DNA of 64,000 nucleotides from contig JAUJYZ010000672.1 in NCBI GenBank assembly GCA_033675265.1, positions 23,501 through 87,500 on the forward strand, given 5' to 3'. Source of the stretch: Actinostola sp. cb2023 (taxonomy: Eukaryota; Cnidaria; Anthozoa; Actiniaria; Actinostolidae). Positions 14,701 through 28,100 of the stretch are shown piece after piece. Every line of letters starts with the position of its first letter. Positions within the stretch are counted from its first letter, which is position 1. The notes under the pieces were generated by a model, which had not been told where the DNA came from, made no database searches, and saw only the letters and a list, made by a program, of their open reading frames with translations. The position numbers and the translations under genes are program-made.

Positions 14701-17700
14701 ATATATCGACTATATATATTACCTTTCTCAGGTACATTTTCTTACTCCGTTTTGTTCCGCGCTTTGCCTTTCCTTGTTGTTCTTGGACCTCTATATCTTC
14801 GTCACTGCTTTCATCTGAAAGCTCCTCAACACGCCGCAGACGGTCATTTAATTCACCCATTTTGTGCAGCTGAATGCAGACCTTATAGGCAGCGGCCATT
14901 TTAGATTGCTTTTTACTTGGCATTGCCTCACCCTGCAGTAAAGATAACAATAGTTCATACACACTTGTTGCTTGTTTTTTATTGGTGTTCTTCCTTTCGC
15001 TTTTTCTCGATTCTTTGTCAATAGAATATGACCGCAAAAAGGAGGAACTCGTTATCACTTTTGTTGGTTTTTGAACGAGTAGAATATGTGATCCGTTAAG
15101 ATGATGTAGTGTTTTCAAAATGGTTCTTGTAGAAGTGATATTTAAACATGTTTTGATAGATAATGAACTATTTTGAATGACCAACGGCCGGCTCATCTTG
15201 TAGCTGCAACAACATTATTAACAGCTAAATAAATGTGCACTAATGGTTTGCTTAGTGACGTAATCAAAGAAACTACGTTCTAAACCAGCTATTCCATTGA
15301 TATTAATTGTTACCTCGATCTTTTCTTTTATTGGAGAATTAATTGGCAATTTAATAGTGGCTTGAAAAGCATCGGCTCCAACTTCAACAATTGTGTAGTC
15401 AGCATTTAAAGGAGTGAAACTGTCTCCTGGTAGCTTAGAGCAATACCTGTAGAGCAAGCATAACGTTTTCGGTTATTCACTGTATAAAGTGTCAGTGCCT
15501 TGCATTGTGGCGCGCTCAGAGGACACGAGAAAAGTACCTTTGTTTGATAATTGCGCACGCAATTGCTCGACTCTATTACAAACATGTCAGTGCCTTCCAT
15601 TGCGACGCGCACAGAGGACACGATAAAACAACCTCTGTTTAATAATTGTGCGCGCATTTGACCGATAATAAAGTGTCAGTGACATGTCCTGCATTATGAC
15701 GCGCACAGAAGACACGATAAAACAAACACTATTTGATAAATGCGCGCATTTGACCGATAATAAAGTGTCAGTGACATGCCCTGCATTATGACGCGCACAG
15801 AAGACACGATAAAACAAACACTATTTGATAAATGCGCGTATTTGACCGATAATAAAGTGTCAGTGACATGCCTTGCATTATGACGCGCACAGAAGACACG
15901 ATAAAACAAACTCTATTTGATAAATGCGCGTATTTGATCGATAATAAAGTGTCAGTGACATGCCTTGCATTATGACGCGCACACAGAAGACACGATAAAA
16001 CAAACTCTATTTGATAAATGCGCGTATTTGACCGATAATAAAGTGTCAGTGACATGCCTTGCATTATGACGCGCACAGAAGACACGATAAAACAAACTCT
16101 ATTTGATAAATGCGCGTATTTGACCGATAATAAAGTGTCAGTGACATGCCTTGCATTATGACGCGCACAGAAGACACGATAAAACAAACTCTATTTGATA
16201 AATGCGCGTATTTGATCGATAATAAAGTGTCAGTGACATGCCTTGCATTATGACGCGCACAGAAGACACGATAAAACAACCTCTGTTTGATAATTGCGCG
16301 CGCATTTGACAAACAATCAATTTCATTTTGTTCTGAATTAATTAACATAAATCCACTGGTGAATATGAAGACGAATACCTGTTTAGCTTGTCAATACTGT
16401 TGCTCATTGTCAGTGTTGCTCCTTTGTTGGTTGAATAAGGTGATAAAAGATCTGTCTGAACTGCATCAGCACTCTCCTCGTCGGTTGGTAGAGGGCGGTC
16501 ATGACAAACGCTTGAGAGATATTCTTCGATCCCATGATACATCTTGAAACGAGAGGAACTTTATATCAGAGGGAATAATTATTTCACTACGGGTTTATAA
16601 ATGTTGAAAACCAACCTGCAAGGTATCTTCATCCTCTTGATTGGACATAAGAATAATATACTTGGATTTTGATGCTCTTGCCCTACCCTTGGACTGGACG
16701 TATGATTGATAGGTCTTTGGAAAATCAAATTTCACGACAAGATTACACTCAGGAACATCAAGGCCTTCCTCCACAACACTTGTAGCGATAACCAAATTGA
16801 TTTTGTGCTGTTTAAAGTGGCTTAGAACTTTCTCTTGTTTTTTCCAACTCATATCATGGTTAGAAGCACTGACTGAACTGCCCGGAGTTCCGTGTCCAAC
16901 AACATAATCACAACTTATAAAACCAAGTTGTTCATCTTTCCTAGACAACAGGTTTATTTGCTCACAGAGAATGGTAGCAGTGCGTCTGCGCTCTACGAAA
17001 ACTATTCCACACAATTCTGATAGAAAAGAACATAATCAGTCAGTTACATTATCGTTATCCAATCATTTATGACGAGAAGCAAAGACCAAAAATGTCTAAG
17101 AATTAAATCACTTTTTAATTAATTGATTATTAATTAATTAAGTGATTATTAATTAAAATGCATCACGTTTCATGCAGATCAAAAATCTTCAATTGCCGTG
17201 CATGTTCAGCTCAGTGGTAGTATTGATAGCAAAGTAATAATAATAATAAGGTATTGATAGCAAAGTAATAATAATAATAAAGTATTGATAGCAAAGTAAT
17301 AATAATAATAAAGTATTGATAGCAAAGTAATAATAATAATAAAGTATTGATAGCAAAGTAATAATAATAATAAAGTATTGATAGCAAAGTAATAATAATA
17401 ATAAAGTATTGATAGCAAAGTAATAATAATAATAAAGTATTGATAGCAAAGTAATAATAATAATAAAGTATCGATAGGAAGGTTTCACAGCTGGCTTGTC
17501 ACCATGTCTGTCCACAGGTAACCCAGGCTGTATACTTGTGAAGAGAAATCTCGAAAAATTATTTAGCAAAATATTGTCAATAAAGCTTGAAATGATAGAT
17601 AACAATTGTACTTACCATCTTGTCTTGATTTCTTGCGATTTTGAGCGTTTGTACAATTGTTATCTATCATTTCAAGCTTTATTGACAATATTTTGCTAAA

Positions 17701-20700
17701 TAATTTTTCGAGATTTCTCTTCACAAGTATACAGCCTGGGTTACCTGTGGTCTGTCTACTGTAATAATACCTCGATCCTGTCCATATTCTTTCAAGACAC
17801 CAACAAGAACTGAAACTTTTGAAGACAGATGCTCAATGTCATCGCCCAAGGTCTCAGTGTAATTGTTGTACATCATTTGAAGCTCTCTCAACTGTGTCTC
17901 GGTGTATTCGATAAGAAACTGTTCATCGGGATCATCACTCGTCTTGCTACAACGTTCTTCGAAGATTAAAGAAGAAGGAGGATAAAAGAGGTGAACAATG
18001 CTCTCCAAGGGATGGGGGAGGAAAGAGAAGAGGAGGATAAGGGAGGTGAACAAGGCGCTCCAAGGGGTGGGTGAGGGGGAACGAGAAGAGGAGGGAAAGG
18101 GAGGTGAACAAGGCTCTCCAAGGGGTAGGGGAAGAGGAAAGAGAAGAGGAAGATAAGGGAGGCGAACAAGGCGCTCCAAGGGGTGGGTGAGGGGGAACGA
18201 GAAGAGGAGGGAAAGGGAGGTGAACAAGGCTCTCCAAGGGGTAGGGGAAGAGGAAAGAGAAGAGGAAGATAAGGGAGGCGAACAAGGCGCTCCAAGGGGT
18301 GGGTGAGGGGGAACGAGAAGAGGAGGGAAAGGGAGGTGAACAAGGCTCTCCAAGGGGTAGGGGAAGAGGAAAGAGAAGAAGAAGATAAGGGAGGCGAACA
18401 AGGCGCTCCAAGGGGAGGAGGAGGGGGAAAGAGAAGAGGAGGATAAGGGAGGTGAACAAGGCCCTCCAAGGGATAGGGGAAGAAAGAGAAGAGGAGGATA
18501 AGGGAGGTGAACAAGGCTCTCCAAGGGGGGAGGAGGGGGAAAGGGAGAAAGATGAGGGAGGTGAACAAGGCTCTCCAAGGGGAGGGGGGAGGAGGAAAGA
18601 GAAGAGGAAGATAAGGGAGGTGAACAAGGCTCTCCAAGGACTGGTTGAGGGGGAAACGAGATAAGAGGAGGTGGCTCTCCAAGGGTTGAGGGAACGAAGA
18701 GGAGAGGGAAAGGGAGGTGAACAAGGCTCTCAAGGGGAGGAGGAGGGGGAAAGAGAAGAGGAGGGAAAGGGAGGTGAACAAGGCTCTCCAAAGGGGGGGA
18801 GGAGGAGGGGAACAAGGCTCTCCAAGGGGAGGAGGAGAAGAGAAGAGGGGAAAGGGAGGTGAACAGGATTCTCCAAGGGGTGGGGGAGGGGGAAAGAGAA
18901 GAGAAAGATAAGGGAGGTGAACAAGGCTCTCCAAGGGGAGGAGGAGGGGGAAAGAGAAGAGGAGGAGGAAAGGGAGGTGAACAGGATTCTCCAAGGGGTG
19001 GGTGAGGGGGAACGAGAAGAGGAGGATAAGGGAGGTGAACAAGGCTCCACAAGAGGTGGGGGAGGAGGAAAGAGAAGAGGGGGATAAGGGAGGTGAACAA
19101 TGCTCTCCAAGGGGTAGAGGAGGAGGAAATAGAAGAGGAGGGAAAGGGAGGTGAACAAGGCTCTCAAGAGGAGATAAAGGGAGGTGAACAAGGCTCTCCA
19201 AGGGGAGGAGGAGGGGGGATGAGAAGAGGAGGGAAAGGGAGGTGAACAAGGCTCTCCAAGGGGAGGAGGAGGGGGAAAGAGAAGAGGAGGGAAATGGACG
19301 TGAACAAGGCTCTCCAAGGGGTGGGGAAGGGGGAAAGAGAAGAGGAGGATAAGGGAGGTGAACAATGCTCTCCAAGGGGTGGGGGAGGAGGAAAGAGAAG
19401 AGGAGGGAAATGAACGTTAACAAGGATCTCCGAGGGGAGGAGGATGAGGAAAGAGAAGAGGAGGGAAAGTAGGTGAACAGGGCTCTCCAAGGGGTGGGGG
19501 AGGGGGAAAGAGAAGAGGAGGGAAATGAACGTGAACAAGGATCTCCGAGGGGAGGAGGATGAGGAAAGAGAAGAGGAGGGATAGTAGGTGAACAATGCTC
19601 TCCAAGGGGTGGGGGAGGAGGAAAGAGAAGAGGAGGGAAATGAACGTGAACAAGGATCTCCGAGGGGAGGAGGATGAGGAAAGAGAAGAGGAGGGAAAGT
19701 AGGTGAACAATGCTCTCCAAGGGGTGGGGGAGGAGGAAAGAGAAGAGGAGGGAAATGAACGTGAACAAGGATCTCCGAGGGGAGGAGGATGAGGAAAGAG
19801 AAAAGGAGGGAAAGTAGGTGAACAGGGCTCTCCAAGGGGTGGGGGAGGGGGAAAGAGAAGAGGAGGGAAAGGGATCGAGAGCCTTACTGACAGGCTATTA
19901 AATTGTGACAAATACATGAAACATGATGCCGATAACTAAGGACAACAAACAAATTATTAACAAAACACAAACAAATAATCAAACAAACAAACAAATTAAG
20001 AACATACCAATATCCCTCAGAAAGTCTTCTGCCACGCGATTGGCTGCTGAAGCTCCCAGTGTTATCATAGTTTCAATACAATCTTTGACAATGGATTTTG
20101 CAAACTTGTAAAACTCGCTGCAGGTACTTATGCATTCCAAGGGGAGGTCATTGAGAAAATCTTGCCATGGCTCCAACACCTTTTGTAGGTGGTGGTTTTG
20201 TAACTCATCTTCAATAACTTCAACCAACTCAGTCGGTTTTGTGGCAAATCTTTCAACGTCATCATCATCATTCGATGTCTCGCATGCAGCTCGGAGAATT
20301 TGTTCCAAATTTTGAATTTCAATTTCAATTTCGTTAGGCTTGACTTTGCCATCAACAATTGAAGCAGTAAGTCCTAATATTCTTGGTTGTTCATCTTCGT
20401 TATATCCTTTGAACTTCTTCATTATCTTTAAAGAGTAAAAATAGATGTTACGATATTTAACGAATGGATTTGTTAATTTAGACGGATCGGAGTACTGACC
20501 TGCACATAGGGGTGTTCTTTCCTTGCATGGTGACACTCGTCAAAGACTATCAAGTTTACTTTTGACAATTGGATATATCCATTCTCAAGAAGGTTCACAA
20601 ATATCTTTGCAGTCATAACTAAAACTTGAATTTCTTTAAATTCCTGTTGCCATTTCTCTTCTTTCCAGGAGTCTACCTCCATGGCACCTACATACCCACG

Positions 20701-23700
20701 TACTGCTAAGTCAGTGTTGTGATCAATGACTTTCTCTTGCTGACTTACTAAAGGAACTAGAAAAGTAAATTGCAAAAAATTATACAGTCAAACCCGGCTA
20801 CTATTAAGCAGTTGCCCCCTTATTTTGCATTCTCCCCTTAAGCACCACTTCATTATTAAGCAGTCACCTTGAGTCACCCCTTATTAAGCACCCCTTATTA
20901 TTTAAAAGCAGTCTCCCCTTATTAAGCAGTCTCCCCTTATCAAGCAGTCTCCCATTATCAAGCAGTCTCCCCTTATTAAGCAGTCTCCCATTATTAAGCA
21001 GTCTCCCCCTCCCCTTATCAAGCAGTCTCCCCTTATCAAGCAGTCTCCCCTTATTAAGCAGTCTCCCATTATTAAGCAGTCTCCCCTTATCAAGCAGTCT
21101 CCCCTTATTAAGCAGTCTCCCATTATTAAGCAGTCTCCCCTTATCAAGCAGTGGCCCCTATTAAGTGGTCTCCCCTTATGTCTAAGATGTCTACTAAGAC
21201 TTCATTTATTATAGAAAAATGCCCTTTGTGCTGATTATTGACATTTGAAAACTTACAGAATATTTTCAGTCTATATAAATGATTTTATAACGTTTTTGCC
21301 CATTTAAAAAAATAAGTCCTTCTTGAAAAAGTCCAAGAAATAATATGGCAGATTCCTTAGTAGACATGATGAAATTTGCATATTGAGATTTCAAACCTCT
21401 ATAACTCATAAACGCAAGGCCAGGTTCAAATCACAAAATACTGAACCCACCAACTACATGTATTCAGCTTAGAATAGATTTTTAAAACAATCTCACAGGG
21501 GTGATAGGCACTTTAAGCAGTCACCCCTATTAAACGGTCGCCCCTTAATAAGCAGTCTCCCCTTATTAAAAGCAGTCACCCCCATTAAGTGGTCACCCCT
21601 ATTAAGTGGTCTCCCCTTACTAAGCAGTCGCCCCTATTAAGCAGTCATGCACCCCTATTAAACGGTCGCCCTTTATTAAGCAGTCTCCCTTTATTAAGCA
21701 GTCGCCCCTATTAAATGGTCACCCCTTACTAAGCAGTCGCCCCTATTAAGCAGTCACCCCTATTAAACGGTCGCCCCTATTTTAACTTTAAAAAGTGCCC
21801 ATCACCCCTGTGAGATTGTTCTAAAAATCTATTCAATATATACAGCTATTTAAACGTTGAAAACTGAATACTGCATACTGAATAGTGCATTCCAAGACCA
21901 AAGGGTTTTGAAAATACTGCATGTCCGGCAGTCATTTTTTATCTATTATTTAATCGATCCAAACTATCCTAGATTTGAATTGTAGTTCGTAAGGATTCAT
22001 CAAGCGTAAAAAGACTCGGAAAAATACTGAGCTTTGTTTGGGCTAGCTTCGAAATACCTTGTGAAAAGCACCATATATTTGAATTTCGAAAATGTCTCTG
22101 GTCTCGGCACACCTATCAAATCAGCACAACACGGCACTTTACATCGCAAAATTTTACATCGCGAACTCATGGACAATTTAAGGTTTTGAAAATTCTACAT
22201 GTCCGGCAGTCGCCCCTATTAAGTGGTTGCCCCTTATTCAGTGGTCACCCCTTATTAAGCGGTCGCCCCTATTAAGCGGTCACCGCTATTAAGCAGTCAC
22301 CCCTATTAAGTGGTCACCGCTTATTAAGCAGTCACCCCTATTAAGCAGTCACCCCCTTATTAAGCAGTCTCCCCTACTAAGCAGTCACCCCTGGCATAAG
22401 CTGTTGCCCCTTATTAAGCAGTCGCCCCTATTATTAAGCTATTAACCAAGCGACAAATTACATTATAACTTTTAAAATAGTCCAGTCATTCTACGGTTTT
22501 TAAACTTAAAAGTTGGAACAAATTGCAACAGAAAGTTTCTCATCACTATTCAACCAAAATGGGTTACCTAAACAACATACTAAAAAGTCCTCAAAAATCC
22601 CTTCGGTGGAACATGCTGAAAATTAGGATTAAAGATTTCGTGGTTTCACCACAGGGATCCCACGTCGAGCAAAATAAATTATATATGTTTTAAATACATT
22701 TATCCTACTTTTTTCTTTGATTTTTAATTTCCAAGATCTTCAATATTATTTATTTTGTGGTTGAAGTTACTTTATTAACACAAAAGTACTTGAGATGCAG
22801 GGGAAATGTTCCAAGACCATGACCCTTACCACAGGGATCCCAATACATAGAAAAATTGAATTTTCAATCAATAAATCGATTTCCTGCTTTATGTTTGATT
22901 GTTTCTTGGTTATTCGTTGCATTGTATAGCCAAATTAGTCTACTCTAAGACTGTTTAACACTAATGACTAATAATAATCAACTACAGTGAACTCTCTCTA
23001 AGACGGACACCCTCGGGACCACCACCAACTGTCCGTCTTAGAGAGGTAAGTGTCCGTCTTGTACAGAGTTTAGATACAGTGAAAGAACAGGTTTTCGGCA
23101 GGGACCTGCAGATGGTGTCCGTTATAGAGAGGTGTCCGTTTAATAGGAGAGAGTTCACTGTATTGAAATACAATAATGATAATAATTATGATATAATGAC
23201 CATAAGATAAAATATTATACTAATCAGAATTGCCCTATACCACTATGACGTCACATCAAAACAATCTATTGTTTAAACGCTAAGGATCATTGTCGCTAGA
23301 GGGGGACAAAACAGCAACAACACCAAGGATTTCCCAAATAAATGTATTTTACAGATGGTCTGAAAGCGATAAAAGTCACCAAACACAGTAAATATTGTGA
23401 GAATTAAAAGTATCGGTGAACATTAAATATGTTATCATAACATTTTATCTTATGGTCATTATATCATAATTATTATCATTATTGTATTTCAATAGTTGAT
23501 TATTATTAGTCATTAGTGTTAAACAGTCTTAGAATAGACTAATTTGGCTATACAACGCAACGAACTGAACCAAGAAACCAACAATACATAAAGCAGGAAA
23601 TCGATTTTTTTGAATGAAAATTCAATTTTCTACATATTGGGATTCCTGTGGTAAGGGTCATGACTTTTGTGTTAATAAAGTAACTTCAACCACAACAAAA

Positions 23701-25075
23701 ATAATATTGAAGATGTTGGCAATTAAAAATCAAAGAAAAAAGTTGGACAAAGGCATTTTTTCAAATATAATTTATTTTGTTCGACGCGTGATCCCTGTGG
23801 TGAAACCACGAAATCTTTAATCCTAATTTTCGGCATGTTCCACCAAAGGGATTTTTGAGGACTTTTAGTATGTTGTTTAGGTCACCCATCTTGGTTGAAT
23901 AGTGATGAGAAACTTTCTGTTGCAATTTGTTCCAACTTGACCCCCAAAATTTCATAGGATGACTGGACTATAAAGCTAGGATATTGCTTCAAATTATACA
24001 CACATCGATCGGTATGCACATTAAATCGACTGCCGGACATGTATAATTTTCAAAACCTTAAATTGTCCAGGAGTTCGCGATGTAAAATTTCGCGATGTAA
24101 AGCCGATTTGATAGGTGTACCGAGACCAAAGTGAAGCTGGTTTCAGATTTTTGGTGTCAGGTTTTTGACTCAGATTATTGGTTCTGGTGTAAGTTTTTTT
24201 CCGGGGGGCACGACGGCAATCAGCCTTCAATTCGCTCTATCTCTTGATAAACGTTTCGAAATGCAATCACATGTAACAACACCTTAGAGACTGGGCTTTA
24301 GCCGCTTCTGAATACATTCTTACTTAGTGTTAGACTTTCACTTAAAAGTAAATAAATAAATAGCGTTATGAGTTATGAGTTATGAGTTATGAGTTATGAG
24401 TTATGAGTTATGAGTTATGAGTTATGAGTTATGAAGTTATCAGTATCAAGTTATCAGTTGTTTCGAAGTTAGACCAAAAAAATATGTACGAAGTTGCAAA
24501 TTTCTATTTTTAAAATCCTATAGCTGTTACAAAGAGTACAAAAGAGTACAATACTTGTATGTTTTGTGGATCTGCAAGGATAATGTCAATCAATACGAGA
24601 AATGTCACGCAAGTTGTAACCGAACAGCTTTGTTATATTTTCGCTCTTTCGATTCTAACAAGCCCGCAACAGTGACAGTTTTTGGTGTCTGCATGGCTAT
24701 GTTAGTGTTACATCTTGCGAGGTTTAGACGATAACAGTAAAATATGTTTCGCTGGCTGACGTCTTCTATCCCACTATGTATGGTAACGCTCTTAGTATTA
24801 AAATAATAACGCACATCGTGGACATATTGCGGACAATCACCAAAGGTCACAAATCAGATCATACTGCGGTCAGTATTGCGTTATACACTAAGAGTACTAA
24901 GGGTTACAAGTTTTTATAACTTTGTTAGTGATTGTGATTTTTGTAATCCTCGGGATGGTATCCTGTAAAATGCTACTTTAATAAAGGAGAATCACAATCA
25001 CAAAGGAACAGATTTAAAATATTTCAAAATACACTATGGGTCACTGCTACTTAGGGGCAATAGAGGGGATTGAAT

Positions 25076-25106
<31 letters not shown>

Positions 25107-28100
25107 TCACTGGGGGTGGCACTAAGGGTATTTGTGGGTAGGGGTGTGCCGCGGACACCTCAAAACCCTGACCCTATCCCAGACCTAAAATTTTGATTTT
25201 CCATACCCTATCCCAGACAAAAGCTTAAAAATGTATACCCTATCCCAGATTGAAAGCGTGCTAAAGGGATATGTAAACTGATAGCGACTGATAATGGCCT
25301 TATTGCGGAAACCATACCCTATACCAGACCAAAACGTACCCCATCCTAGACTAAATGTGCAAAAATGTTACCCTATGCCAGACCTAAGGAGCTCAAAAAC
25401 CATACCCTATCCCGCGGCACATACCCGTATAGCATATATCGGGGGAGTACCCCCCGGGATTGGATCCCCCTGGTTGTATGGTGCATTGCATCATTCTCAT
25501 GCGATCGAGTGATCAAAGGTTTTTTTTTTTAGTGTGATCAGTTAAAATTCAGTAATATTTAAAATATACCGGATTTTAGAGCATTCATAAATTATGATAT
25601 TATATATATTGACATCTCGCAAGATGTAACACTAACATAGCCATGCAGACACCAAAAACTGTCACTGTTGCGGGCTTGTTAGAATCGAAAGAGCGAAAAT
25701 ATAACAAAGCTGTTCGGTTACAACTTGCGTGACATTTCTCGTATTGATTGACATTATCCTTGCAGATCCACAAAACATACAAGTATTGTACTCTTTTGTA
25801 CTCTTTGTAACAGCTATAGGATTTTAAAAATAGAAATTTGCAACTTCGTACATATTTTTTTGGTCTAACTTCGAAACAACTGATAACTTGATACTGATAA
25901 CTTCATAACTCATAACTCATAACTCATAACTCATAACTCATAACTCATAACTCATAACTCATAACTCATAACTCATAACGCTATTTAGTAGTAGCCTTGA
26001 TCTCTGTGTTCATGCCACAAATATTTCTCTCGTATCATGTTGTAGTAAGGGGCGGACCATTTGATTTTTGATGGGGGGTGGGGGCGATTTAAAGTATGGT
26101 CGATATCTTTTTTTCACCTTTTCATGTTGCACGATATTTTTTCACTGCCTTAGGCCCTTGCACGATATTTTTTTTAACCAAATTTATTTTTGTTTGCCAA
26201 TATCTATTCAGTTGCCAAATTGAAAATATTGAAAATTGTATAATAAATTACCTTTGTTATTTTATTTTATTATTTGTACAGTCTGTTGTTCTACTTACAT
26301 CATGATTTATTAAATTTACATGCCATCAATCAATGAATGGTGAAATTTCCACTGAAACAGAAAAATCCTAGGGAGTCTAAGCTATTATAATATAAACTAT
26401 GTGTACCTCCCAAGAACGCGCGATTTGATTGGTTGTTGAGCGTGCATTGTTATGATATAGAAGTACGGAGCAGCGAAAGCAAAGCAGAAAACCTGTTTAA
26501 AACTAGTTTTATATTATAAAGCGAATAGAAGATGACTCTCCTTGCTTCAGTATACAAAAATAATGCACTTCTGAGGTCTTGAAAGCTGCTGAATGCACTC
26601 GCGTTCCTCTCGTGCATCCACTACCAGCAGTTTCAAGACCTCAGCGTGCATTAATTTTGTATAGAAGCACGGAGAGTCATTTTCTTTTAGTTAAATATAT
26701 AATTATCAAGTATTCAATGCTCGCGTTGCAATACTTTCCAGAGGCGTAGCATGCTTTTTTTCTAATGTACGCACAGAGAAACCAGTGCAGAAGCCGCGCG
26801 CTTCTAGGGGTGTAAGGGGGCATACTCCCCCTGGAAATTTTGAAATCTAGAGCCTTGAAAATACCATTTTCTTCGTTTTCTAGCGGATTTTCTTGCTACA
26901 CAAATATATATAGTAAAATGCTGATCACTCAGGGTTTTTTTGTAGTTTATTTTCATATCAAACTTATGTCCTGCATCATTGAACATTTGCTCCTGTTGGG
27001 ACAGTATCACGCGGACAACGTTTTTGAATGCGCTTGTGCAAGATGAAATTATTGAATTACAAATGTGCTTTGTTTACTATTAAAAGCACGTTTGAGGCCC
27101 GATCAATCGAGCAATTTGTTCTTTGGCCGCTAAATAAAGCATTTCTCAATTGATCTTTTCCGCCTTTGACAATGTGTAAATTTAATAGAAGTATAAAAGA
27201 GGATGCTATTGAGCTGCATATGTTTCCTCAACAGGGGAAAATATATCACAAATTCGAACTTCAGACCTATTGATCTTGTGTGTAAATATTAGAAATTGCC
27301 TTCAAAAACGTCCTTTCCGAGCCATAATTTGAAGGGGTGTCCATGAAAACTGCGTATGTGACTATTTTGATGATTTTCGAAATGTTATGCAATTGCTTCA
27401 AAAATACACCTACTGGCTTATTGATACCTATATAAACATGATTTGGTCATTTTTAGATCGATTACACTAGAAAAAGTGCTTGTTTTGCAGTTTGCCGTTT
27501 TTCGTAGAAATCAAAAATGCGCGTTTTTGACGTCATGACAATGTGCGACATTTGATTTTGATTTTCTTCCAAAATACATCATTGTGAAACAAAACGCCAC
27601 TTGCTCGGCAAACTTCCATCTCTCTTCTTGATATATTCGGGGATTTTCAATTCGACTATTTCAGGATCCTGTTGTTTTCCAACGCACGACCGAACTGCAT
27701 TCTGGGATATCATGAACATTTTTGTCAACGACATTCCGTACCTCCATGTTTTAGAGATATTTTATAAAGTCTTTTATCACCCGGGCCTACAGGCAAACTA
27801 ATGCACCGGTTGCATTCTTTACTAGTCGAAAGTCGCCAAAACTGCCTTAGTAGGTCCTCGAATTCACCACAGAACGACCAGAGATAACAACTCTCACTCT
27901 GCTGAATCCGCCATTTTGCAAATCTGACACCGTGTTTGCAGATTCAGTTTCATCGTGAAATTGCACCTCGCCCCTGATTTCTTCCAGGAGAATGGCCTCT
28001 ACCACCAGTCAAGCTTAATGATGCTGTTCTGGGGGCTTCTGTGGTGAAAACATGGCAATAAAAGACTTTAAATTGTGGCAAAGTGGCCCAGTTCTGCGAA

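Noticed and set aside
15587..16348. Overlapping ORFs with [16 protein letters not shown] repeats
   Set aside because: They are frames of the 92-bp intronic repeat in Dicer intron 7.
17206..17605. Tyr/Ile-rich ORFs on the minus strand
   Set aside because: They come from the (aat)n-containing 31-bp repeat and have no conserved content.
17721..19917. Proline/serine/leucine-rich proteins of up to 600 residues on the minus strand
   Set aside because: They are translations of the pyrimidine-rich side of the intron 3 minisatellite; several frames are equally open. Only the last 70 residues of one frame are real (Dicer exon 4).
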